Shown: positions 11,870-21,433 of the stretch, piece by piece | How the letters are laid out: each line of letters starts with the position of its first letter | Position numbering within the stretch: the stretch's first letter is position 1 | Source of the DNA: Nymphaea colorata | Lineage: Eukaryota; Streptophyta; Magnoliopsida; Nymphaeales; Nymphaeaceae | Reading direction: 5' to 3' | Length of the DNA stretch: 64,000 nt | Assembly (NCBI RefSeq): GCF_008831285.2 | Contig: NC_045139.1 | Location: 12,558,704 to 12,622,703 of the forward strand | The notes under the pieces: model-generated | What the model was told of the DNA's origin: nothing | What the model saw: only the letters and a program-made list of their open reading frames with translations | Database searches by the model: none | Made by a program: the position numbers and the translations under genes

Positions 11870-12500
11870 AAATACTAGACTTCAGTTCAATAGCGCTTAC
11901 CACCCTTAGATTGATGACCAAATCGAGGTAGTCAATAGAACTCTAGAAAACTTATTTAGGTGTCGTGTAGGGTAAACACCAAAACCTAGAACTTGGTGCT
12001 ATCACAAGCTGAGGTTGCATACAACAACTGAGTCAACTGATTTACTATAAAGATTCCTTTCCAAGTAGTGTATGGTCGGTCCCTAAACCATGTTGTTGAT
12101 TTATCTCCAGTACTCAGTGTTGGAGAACATGCACTTGCAACACTTGATGTTATTGAGTATATGTGTGATTTCCATAATCAGGTTAACAAGAAGCTCAAAG
12201 GAGCTATGAAACCTACAAGTCCCTTGTTGATTGGGATCATCGAGATGTCAACTTTGAAGTAGGCCAACAAGTTTGGGTCTACCTGTGTTCTGCATGACAT
12301 CCTATCGGTACCTATAGTAAGAAAAGTCCAAAGAAATATGGTCCTTTCTACATCCTTTATCGTCTAAAAAATAATGCATATTTTCTTGAGCTTCCCGAGG
12401 ATTGGCAAATTTCTCCAATCTTCAATGCCTCTGATCTATTTTCCTACTCTGGTGACAATGATTCGTAAGAAACCATTTCTCTCCAATCAGGGGAGAATGA
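11870..12500 (+). pseudogene. Gypsy integrase C-terminal part, broken
   Basis: Fragments EVVNRTLENLFRCRVG (about 11925), FQVVYGRSLNHVVDL (about 12060) and KYGPFYILYRLKNNAYFLELPEDW (about 12337) are typical of the catalytic end and C-terminal region of plant gypsy integrases. The zinc-binding and first catalytic parts are not found between RNase H and this stretch, so a deletion there is likely. No chromodomain is visible. Confidence 0.7.
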
Positions 12501-12641
12501 TCGAGAGCAGGACCAGACCCGTCATGTTCCGGACTCTAGTTCTATGCCTTAAAACCGAGCTTCAAGTTTCAGTGCAAATCATGAGACCTCAGCAATGGAA
12601 TTCTCTATAGATTTGGAGCACAGTCGAGATGAGGTGCCTCT

Positions 12642-13045
12642 GCATAGATCCACAAGGTGCACAAAGGGACAACCACGGCACATATTTAGTCATTTGTCAG
12701 CTTAAACTACTTGATTTGTGACTTTGAATTATATATCGTTTTGGGATCCATTATGTACTTATATTCAGTTTGTATATGTTTGGATTCATTTGGATTCAGG
12801 TTAAGTGTTCAGGACTTGACCTGTTACCTTCATTCGTCCATATAAATGAGCGACAAATATATTTGTCATTAGTTGCATTATTAAAGAAACAAAAAAGTAT
12901 ATGTTTCTTCTTTAACACTTTTGTCTTTCTCACATTTAGTTTCCTGTTTACTACCTTGTCGCTATTGTATTTTACATTTACTTCGAACAAGTAGGAGCTA
13001 TAAAAGGGTTCTGAATTGTCATTTCTGCAAGCAGTGCTTGCATCA
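12642..13045 (+). repeat. Right (3') LTR of the gypsy element
   Basis: Matches 3873-4270 along its length, with an extra AAACTACT near 12705 relative to the left copy and scattered substitutions. It ends GCTTGCATCA at 13045. Possible polyadenylation-type and TATA-like AT-rich stretches occur inside but are not diagnostic. Confidence 0.82.
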
Positions 13046-14000
13046 ATCACTTACTGATTTCAAACTACCAACACTTGAACGATAAATGGAAAAAATGTAC
13101 ATTCAAAGACAATGTTTCATAAAAGCATAAAGTATCAAAAGTTTATGGTATCCCAAAATATTTAAATTTACAAAATCCAATTCACAAAATAGATTAGTGA
13201 GGCAGATTAGATCATCATGATAGTACAACAACCTCATCAAATCTCTTCTATTCACGATCACCTGGAATGGAAATTGGGTGTGAGAGCTTTGGAAAGGTCT
13301 TAGTATGATGTCTACCCTTGGCTTATGATATATACATATATATACCAAAATAAAACTTTCCTTACTATTGCATGAAGTCAATGCATGGTTCCAATATTCT
13401 ATATGCATATGGATGATATATTCAAGAATAACAAGTACCTGGAACAACAATATCATATGAACTTAATAAATGTATATACATGCAATAATTATTATATATT
13501 GCATGCTTGCAAACATAATTAAGTTTCTCTTGTCGGCACTTGTATTTTCACACAACATTTTTATTACATTGTCCAAAAGAATAACCAATGGCACCTACAA
13601 GGTATCAACAACAGCATGTGCTAGTACTAGACTTACAAATCAGTCACTATCTTTGTTCTCCAAATTTTGTGGCAGAGGAATAGGGTACCTTGTAATGAGT
13701 ATACTCAAAACACAGGTAGACTTTGCTGCAAAACAATAAAATGGCCTGTATGGAAAATCACTAGCCTGCCCAGCCGCACTCAGGTGGAAGGGAAAAACCC
13801 CTACTCTTACCTCCTACCACAAGAGATCATGTCACCCTGCCCAGCGAGCAGTTCAGACCACAAACGATCAGACCAGATTATGCACCAACCATTATGAGCA
13901 TTCATATTTAATTCACATATGTAAGCATGTTTTCAAACATATTCACTTTGCTCTTGTGATTCATTTAGTGCATGGTCATCAGATATAAACATTTCACACA
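13046..14000. repeat. Possible LTR fragment of a Del/Tekay-like gypsy element
   Basis: No gene is visible. The block 13250-13330 (GTGTGAGAGCTTTGGAAAGG) and the GC-richer block 13760-13900 (CCTGCCCAGCCGCACTCAGG, then CTACTCTTACCTCCTACCAC) have the look of long LTRs of Del/Tekay-type plant elements. I have no second copy in the window to prove this. Confidence 0.3.
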
Positions 14001-14025
14001 TAGCAAAACTGAATTGCATTAATTG

Positions 14026-14102
14026 GCATAACAATGGCCATCACAACCAACTATTATCGAGTTTCAATTCAAACTCGAGCTATGTGATGGCCATTGTTAT
14101 GC
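14026..14102. repeat. Long perfect hairpin (20 bp arms)
   Basis: GCATAACAATGGCCATCACA at 14026-14045 is exactly reverse-complementary to 14083-14102. The loop holds a second small hairpin, CGAGTTT (14058) paired with AAACTCG. It could be a fold-back element, a transposon fossil or a small-RNA source; nothing in the sequence decides. Confidence 0.85.
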
Positions 14103-14405
14103 ATAGCATTGGCATAAACTCAATTTGGATTCGAATCCAGATAATCTCATAACTTAAAGTTATAAACTTTGAGCAAACTAAACTGAGATTGAAATCCAAT
14201 CACATTGGCTAAATATATAGATATATATTCTTAAAACAATCGAACTCATTGTAAAGTCCATTTACAACAATTAAAATACATACTTATATGGATTTATTTG
14301 TTGAAACTGCCAAAGCTTTCATTCCAAGGCAAATTTGGAACTGGATCCAAATCTATTTGGATTTCAAACATATGATCATGGTCCTTCTAAAGAAATGCTA
14401 AAACT

Positions 14406-14824
14406 TAAGGGGATGTTTGACAACCCTGAATTTTGGTTCTAGAATTAAAAGTCTAGAAACAAAATTTCTCCTCAAATGGTAATTGGAATGAAAATTCCAG
14501 TTCCAGTTTTTCTTTGTGTTTGATAGTCTGGAGTTTGGTTCCAGAATTGAAAATGAAATGTTTGCTAACATGGGAACAGAAATTCTAGAATTCAAGAATT
14601 AAAAGCCTTCATGAAATGTGCCCTAAAAAGAGATGAAAAAATCCTAAAATTCTAGAATTATAATTCCACTCCCTAGGGTAGAACCATAATTCTGGAATTT
14701 GATTCAAGAATGAACCTATAATTCTGACATCAAAATTTTTTGTTTGATAATGCAACTCGTTTCATTAAAAATTAGAATTTTAATTCTATAGTTCCACAAT
14801 TCCAGCCTCATCAAACACGCTTTA
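14406..14824. mobile_element. MITE of about 420 bp
   Basis: The left end GGGGATGTTTGACAACCC (14409) and the right end CATCAAACACGC (to 14820) are imperfect inverted repeats, flanked by TTA or TAA on the left (14405-14408) and TTAA on the right (14822-14825). The body is self-complementary in character, with many TTCTAGAATT-like motifs in both orientations. The form suggests a Tourist/Harbinger-like MITE. No coding capacity. Confidence 0.65.
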
Positions 14825-14829
14825 AAAGA

Positions 14830-15535
14830 ATAGAAAACTGGACTGTAAATAGTACCGAATGAAATCTAGCTCTGATCTATTTTACATCACATTTCAAAGG
14901 AAATAGAATTGAGACCAACACTTTCCTTAAAATAATATAATAATGAAGGTTGAACCCATCGAAAACGTATCCACAATTAAAGCATCTATTTTAAAACGAA
15001 TCAGGTCTAGATCCAATAATTGGATTCATGATATTGCAGGTCTTTCATCACAGTTCATTTCAAAATTAGGATCTATGAAGCTAACTTACAAAAATAAGTG
15101 TAAGCTTACATCGTTTAGCAAAATTCCAAAGTGGATCTAGATTTATATCTATATCCAAATTCAGTCGGAATCAATAAATTGATGCATGAAACTGCTGCTT
15201 TATAATTACCAATGCTTTAGGTTGACTCCATCTATCAGAAACCCATTACGATGGATTCTAATAGAGGCAAAATACTAACAAAAAATATCTCACGAATTTA
15301 AAGGAAAAACTATATTTCCAAGTTTACAAAAAAAAAAAAAAAGGTGAGCAGCTTCTTAATTAAACCAAAGTTGAGGTGAAACGGACTTTCCAAGCTCAAA
15401 CCCCTTTTAGCTGTATCTCTGGTTTGACAAAAAGCTTGTTTAAAGTGCCTTTTCAGAATTTCTAAAACTTAGGGCATGTTGAACTTTCTAGAGTTTGAAA
15501 CCTATATCCGTTTCCTAGACATGAGATTGAAAACC
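14830..15535. other. Unassigned AT-rich intergenic DNA
   Basis: No coding signal, repeat pair or RNA gene recognised. A 13-base A run lies near 15331. Confidence 0.6.
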
Positions 15536-15825
15536 AAGAATAAGGTTGGGCCGGCGGGGTACCTAGTACCCGGTCCGGTATGGGTTTGGGTTCGGGCTCA
15601 GAAAACCTGACCCGGCCCAGGCCTAATGGGTTGGGCCGGATAGGCTCGATGAGACCCGATCCGACTTGCTAACTTTTTAAAAATTATTTTTTATTATTAA
15701 TAATATATAATTTGTTATTAAAAATATATTTTACATTAAAAAAATATTTTAAGCTTGGACCTAGGTTTCCGGTATAAGCCCGAGCCTGAAGCTGAGTTTC
15801 AGACATCGAGTCAACCCTGATTCTT
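15536..15825. mobile_element. Small hAT-like MITE (about 290 bp) with GGGCCGG ends
   Basis: AAGAATAAGGTTGGGCC at 15536 and, read on the minus strand from 15825, AAGAATCAGGGTTG form imperfect terminal inverted repeats. The ends are rich in GGCCCGG and GACCCG motifs like those of the hAT element at 5212, and the centre is a pure AT tract (15680-15750). Borders are approximate. Confidence 0.5.
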
Positions 15826-15959
15826 ACCGGGCGGGGTGGAGCCGGCCTGACCCTTAACTCAGGACCCCTTTCCGCAAATAAGACTTTGAAAATGATGCGA
15901 GATAAACTTTTAAACTATAACACTATTTCCAAAAATCTGTAAAACTTTTGGGGCAATTT

Positions 15960-16440
15960 TGGAATTATCTCATAAATGGCCAAAACCTGCTCATTTTTCC
16001 CCCCAATTTTTTTCTCTCCTCAGCTTTCCTTTCTCCGACCGTGAACTTTCAATTCCGGCCATCTCGGGTGTCCCACGGATCCGGCGACATCTGATCATCG
16101 GCGGCCACAACCACACAGCCCAAGTCAGCTTCTTCCTCTTTTTCTTTCTCTCTCTAATACATTTACTTATTTAACTAGGTTGTAATTGGTTTTGGGTATG
16201 GCCGGAAAGCGTCGGCCATCAGGGGCCACCTGCGGCAAGGAGCGAGGCCACCAGCAGCACTGCATCGACCAAATCTCGGAGTGCGTTTCCTTGTCCTTTT
16301 AATTTCATTTATTATTATTTTCTTATTTTCTGTATGTTTCATGCAAAAAATTCTCACCAAGAATTGATATAACGAGGAAGAAGAACGCAGCAGTCTGAGA
16401 GCACAAATAAAGCAGGAGAACAAGGAAACACTTCTCAAGG
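15960..16440 (+). other. Possible gene fragment with CT-rich leader (speculative)
   Basis: After a pyrimidine-rich leader (about 15990-16170) there is a GC-rich stretch beginning with an ATG at 16198 that would encode MAGKRRPSGATCGKERGHQQ and about nine more residues before an in-frame stop-rich region. A second stretch at about 16376-16446 is open and reads EEERSSLRAQIKQENKETLL. Joining the two needs a weak donor after 16285. I do not recognise the product. It may be the 5' remnant of a gene whose remainder was lost, or chance. Confidence 0.25.
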
Positions 16441-17850
16441 CTTCTATTCTTACGCATTTTTGTAAATGTACACATATATTTTTCTCTATTGTTGGTTTAG
16501 CATTTAATTGGCCGAGCAGAGAAGGCTTTGATGCCTCCTGCAGATGGGGCAGAGGTTGTCGACTTTATCTCTGATCACTATGATTACTGATATTAGTTGT
16601 ATCTTTTACATATGCCGAAATAAAATAGATTTGAGTTTAATTCATGATGTTCTATTAAAGAAACATCATATATGCACATCCAGAGGTCACCTATTCTTAT
16701 ACCATGTGCACAAACATCTTTCAAGCATTCATTTTAATATCTGTCATTTACATGCATATGGACGGATAGTGCCAAAACAGACAAACCAAAGGAGGATCAA
16801 CGTAACTTTTTGGCGCATGAAAAGAGCCACTTAATCCACCGATCAACAAAGTGAAAGAGAATGAAGAAAAAAAAAAACATGAAAGCAGAAGAGAGAGGAG
16901 AAACAAGAGCTAAGGAAATTGAGAACTAACTCCCTCTTCCTCCCACCGACAAACCCTTTATTAGAATCTTAGTTTACATCCCACTGCTACTAAACGCTCC
17001 TACGTCTTAGGTGGTGGTGAAAATACCCTCCCACAAAAAATTAACCAAGAGAAATATACCCAAAAAATTTGATCAATAAAATAAGTATTGTATTTAATAA
17101 TTCATCTTTTTTTTTTTCAGAAAAAAGGCAATAAGGGCTACAAAGGGGTCGAACCTACCATTTGATCTACTTACTCTCCCGTATCCGTTTGTCCAAATTC
17201 TTGTAACATTCGTCTTCTTCCATCACCGCCTCTACTCTGCATCAGTCGGCTTCTGCTACCTTTCTTTTCTTTTCATCTTCTGCTTCTTCGTTCTCAAACT
17301 TTAGATTCTCATCTACGCATTCTATTTTCGCTATTACCACCTCAGTAACTCTTCCTGTCATTGAGTTTCAACTAGACTGACCCCTGCATTCTGCAACAAT
17401 AGTGCGTCCCCGTCCTCAGCAAGGATGCCTTCTTTATTCAACAATTTTTGAGATTCAACTAATTCTTTGAATCACGCCCCAACTAGGCACCATCTTAGCC
17501 TAAGTGTGTGCATTCCCGGAAAGCCGGTGGGAGCCATCTTCAAGCAGAAACAGAAACCAAAAAACATTATCGCACCAAATATTGTGTGCCGTTCTATATG
17601 CGAGAACAAGTGTGATATTTCATGCAATCGCCTAAAATTTTCTTGAAAACCCTTGTGTTGAATACTTATGTTTCTGCTTGTGGGATTTCGTTTGCACATA
17701 GTGTGCGTCGGGGAACAAGACAATATCATGTCTGTGAATAGCAGCCAAATGTGCTCATCTTTCAAATACACTAGGGTTTGGGGCGACTACGAGAAACAAA
17801 GAATGGAGATTTGGGAAAAGGAAATACATGTTTATTGTGCTAGTAAACTT
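16441..17850. other. Unassigned intergenic DNA
   Basis: No gene that I can support. The minus-strand open frame at 17472-17771 and the plus frame at 16544-16834 show no recognisable domain. Confidence 0.55.
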
Positions 17851-17856
17851 TGAGCA

Positions 17857-17931
17857 TGAATCCAACGGCGATGGCGGCAGCGATGATCAAACAGATCTTC
17901 GGGGCTTCGGAGGTGTCTGTGCTCTTCTCAG
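17857..17931 (+). other. Possible isolated first exon (speculative)
   Basis: An ATG at about 17857 opens a short GC-rich frame, MNPTAMAAAMIKQIFGASEV, ending near a donor-like CAG/GTTAC. GC is much higher than in the flanks. No downstream exon was found and the product is not recognised. Confidence 0.2.
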
Positions 17932-18786
17932 GTTACTACGATAGTGCACGTGTCTGTTTTTTCTTAACTTAAATAATAATATGCCTCGGCATGGAGCGAA
18001 ACTAGACGACTAGTGGGTGATCCCGCCATAATTCATAGAGGACAGTTTCAAATTTTTTATAGTGCATGGTATCATTTTCCTACACGTTGAAGACAATGGG
18101 GCCGTTTTGTCTTCCATGTTTTAATGCTATTTATCTAGAAGACAGTTTCAAAATTTTTCTAATGTATGGCATTTGATATCATTTCCCTATGTATTAAAGA
18201 CGGTGGAGCAGTTACATCTTTTAAGTTTTAAGTTGATTCGGCAGCTGCCATTGCTAATGTCATTATCCTAAAACCTTTCAATCATTACGCGGCAGCATCA
18301 CAGTTCACAGGCCCAAAAAAAAAAAATCACTTACAAGCATGTGCATATAAACCAAGAAAATAAATAAATAAATATATATATGTATATATATAATTGATAA
18401 AATAAATACTGAGTTTAATAATTATTTTTTTTCTTTCCATAAAAAAAAAGCAGTAAGGGTCCCAAAAATGGTCACTTGGAGTCTAATCTACCTTTTCGCG
18501 TGAGGGTTGAAGATTGGAATGCATTAATTTTTCCAAACTATCTCCGTCAACTTCCAATTTGTTCTGCAACTTATTGTTATTGAGTTCTCTGTCAAAAATT
18601 TCTACGTTGATGGATGAGGATCAGGGTGGGGCAGGTAGGGTGACAGTCAGGGGGCACTGGCAGTCTTTGCCTTGGGAGAGAAGCCAAGCTCAAAAGACCA
18701 TATGCTCGATCCGTCTTCCCTTTTGTTCAACTCTACCAGCCACCTTGTTGCACGTGCCTACGTTTGTCCACGCGTTCAACTTAAGG

Positions 18787-19010
18787 TAGCGTTTGATTGC
18801 GTCACTTTCGTTTGAAAGGAAAACTTTTCTAGATAAAGTTCCCTTTGAAGAAGGTGGAAGAGGGGAAATTTTAACTCTCCATAACATCAAAATGTGTTTG
18901 ATAAGCAGGAAAATAATCACTGCAGACATTTTTTTTGGTGTTTGATGAATGAGTAAGGAAAAGGGGAGAAAAACACGTGGACGGACGACCCAAGTTTTTT
19001 TTGTTAGGCT
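18787..19010. mobile_element. MITE copy, GCGTTTGATTGC family, forward
   Basis: The sequence starting GTAGCGTTTGATTGCG (18785) and running through AAGGTGGAAGAGG and TGTGTTTGATAAGCAG matches, in order, the reverse complement of 42830-43030. Only one end is recognised; the other border is uncertain. Confidence 0.5.
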
Positions 19011-20230
19011 TAATTGTAAATTGAGAATCACTGTAAAGTTTAAAAAGCACATCCATTAATTAATTATTAGCTTGTTATTAATAAACTTGAATCGTCAGCT
19101 CTTACCATGCTTTTAGGAGACTAAAAACATATAAAAAAAACGTATATATGTGTGTGTGTTCTAAGTGAAGGTATAAGCTATACCCCAGTAAGGGAGTTGT
19201 TTGATAGTCTCGGATTTGTCTTAAATCCGACATTTTCTCAATTTAAAGAAGTAAAATAAAGGTCTTGAGTGTGAATCTTATGTCTGATTATAAGATCTTT
19301 GGTTTGATGAACCATGGACGTTGTCATGCATTTTTTTGTCACATCAGTAAAAAGTATACACATAAGATGTATGAAAGGAGAAATTTGTACACCTTTTCAG
19401 AGTTCCACTACACGCAGTTCCTGAATGTCTAAAATTTGTTTCTAGAAGCATAACAAAGTAATACTATGGGTAACTTTGAAAGATATTGAATTCGGCGGTC
19501 AAAACCCACCTCAGCCATGATGTGTGACATATGACATAAGATGCCTTTGACTAACTGAGGGATTGCAAAATTAATGGCTCCGAAATTCTCTCAAGATGAA
19601 TCTCATATTTCATGCATTTAGTATTGTATGTATTCCAATTCAATAATGCAATTTCTGGCAGATCTACGGTACGCGTATTGGGGTTAAAAGGAAACGATCT
19701 TTCTGTTGTCTCGTCAAACTAATTTTCCATGTGGGTTTGAATCCACTGCCATCTGCTAGAACTACCGTCAAGGAAGTCGCTTTCTTTATGTTTTCTTGCA
19801 TGTAAAGCTTTCTTTTTCATTAATGATAATAATAATAAAAGGAGGAGAAAAGTCATTCTTGTCGAACCAATAGTATCATACGAGTAGTACTGATGGAAAA
19901 TGAAATGAACAGTTCGCAGCTTGACTCCTCTATGGATCACATGAAAATACCCAGTTCGTGTGCGTGTATGCCTGTTTATCCTTCTGTACATATACCGTTA
20001 AGCTATACATTTTGTGTATCACTCCTCTTTAATTTATATATAAATCACTTTGGAAAGTACAATTTTTTCCATAATATGAATGAGCTCCTTGAAAGTTTAG
20101 CTGGGGATTAGCAAGTTAACCAGTCATTAGCTAACACGCCCATGAGAAGCCGAGCGTGTATTTGCGGCAGCTCATATCCAAAAAGGAACCAGCGATCTTC
20201 ATATATATATATATATATATGTTGCTAAAT
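19011..20230. other. Unassigned AT-rich intergenic DNA
   Basis: No gene recognised. A MITE-like start, AGGGAGTTGTTTGATAGTCT, occurs near 19192 without a visible matching end. An AT run lies at 20201-20220. Confidence 0.5.
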
Positions 20231-20234
20231 AAAG

Positions 20235-20560
20235 CAGCACAACGAGCCAAGCCAGCTCGAACTCAACACGAATTCACTCGTCAAAACTCAACTCGTTTAT
20301 AAATAAGTTGAGTTCGAGTTCAAATGCATGCTTGAAATGTTAAATGAGTCTAGTTTGGTTATAAGATCTCGACTCGGCACAACTCAGCTTAACTATACAA
20401 TGAATGCTGAATTATAATGAGTGAATAGTTAAACAAGTAACAAGTAAAGGTGTTAGTAAGTTAAAAGAAATGAGTCATGCTTAACATAAATGAGATAAAG
20501 GAGTCAAGTTTGTGCTCCGTGTTGTATTCTTGGGTTGAGCTCGAGCTCGCCCAATATAAT
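20235..20560. mobile_element. hAT-like MITE copy of the CTCGAGCTCG family
   Basis: Contains repeated CAACTCGTTTATAAATAAG, GTTGAGTTCGAGTTC and GAGCTCGAGCTCG motifs shared with copies at 22690, 41263 and 48511. This copy is diverged and its ends are not defined. Confidence 0.5.
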
Positions 20561-21290
20561 GCGAGATAAATAAATATATAAAAACCACCACTAAAGGTAT
20601 CATGCCACAAGAACAAAGCAATAATTTGTAACGTAGGAAAGGTTCATGATATTGTGAATGACTATTTATGGTGCTTTTAGTTATAGGTTTTAAATATATA
20701 TTTAAACATATGGGGATTGTATGCTGCTGGATGTTGATGGAAAATTAAATATTTAAAAGCCATACTAAAACCTCCATTCCGCATAAGCATTAACAATGGT
20801 TAATAATGTAGTAAATGGCTTATGGTGTTTCTAATGATAGCTTATGCAGTTTGATTTTTTTTATATGTGTCCACAATAACCCATTATTGCACTACAAACT
20901 TATAAACTGTCGTTGATACTATTTTGGCAACTGCTTTTTAACATAGTTTTTGGTTTTTAACCCTGTCTATGCCTCTGATATCCAACAAATTTCAAATTTG
21001 AGTTACTCGTAGTGAAAAAAAAAAACAGAGGGCAGATACGACATGAAATATGTTCAATTATTTTTTAAATTCGAAAACAAAAAATAAGGGGATACGAACC
21101 GATAACAAGCCGAACCGAGAGGGCACCGATGTCATTGTCGTACAACATCGTTTAAAAAGACATAACATTGGTCCAAATGACATAACGTGCCGTCCACGCC
21201 ACTCGTTAAGGTGCGCTCGCCCGCACAAAGAAATTGGACAGTTGCCATTGAATCCTCCCTTCAGACTTTCACTCAGTCCACAGCGGCCGC
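20561..21290. other. Upstream region of the WRKY gene
   Basis: AT-rich up to about 21150, then GC-richer. A 10-base A run lies at about 21015. No TATA box can be assigned with confidence. The transcription start probably lies shortly before the CT tracts at 21300. Confidence 0.4.
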
Positions 21291-21298
21291 CTCACAGA

Positions 21299-21433
21299 CG
21301 TCTCTCTCTCTCTCTCTCTCCCTCCCTTTTTATGCCTTTTCTTATTCCTTCTCTTTCTTCTTATGCTTCCTTTTCCTCTCTTCTCTTGAAGCATCTCTCT
21401 CTCTCTCTCTCTTACTCTCTCTTTCTTTCTATC
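21299..21433 (+). promoter_or_regulatory. CT-rich 5' leader of the WRKY gene
   Basis: Two CT microsatellites (21301-21320 and 21393-21412) lie within an almost pure pyrimidine stretch ending two bases before the start codon. Such leaders are common in plant genes. The reading frame is also open upstream of the chosen ATG (to 21050), but that part encodes low-complexity Ser/Leu sequence, so I treat it as untranslated. Confidence 0.5.

Larger units (their letters stand above)
3873..13045 (+). mobile_element. Ty3/gypsy LTR retrotransposon, degenerate, with two nested DNA transposons
   Basis: Two diverged copies of an approximately 400 bp LTR flank a gag-pol remnant in the plus orientation. The order is: left LTR, primer binding site, leader, gag, protease, RT, RNase H, integrase, right LTR. 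After removing the insertions at 5212-6319 and 6935-8848, the internal region is about 5.3 kb, normal for a Ty3/gypsy element. RNase H before integrase and the protease-to-RT linker both fit gypsy. Every domain carries stops. By eye the LTRs differ at roughly one base in eight over their last 100 bases, so the insertion is old. Left LTR start and target-site duplication are uncertain. Confidence 0.85.

Noticed and set aside
21050-21433. An N-terminal extension of the WRKY protein from an in-frame ATG at 21050.
   Set aside because: The extension is low-complexity, crosses the CT-rich leader and has no counterpart in the family; the ATG at 21434 gives a normal WRKY75-like length.
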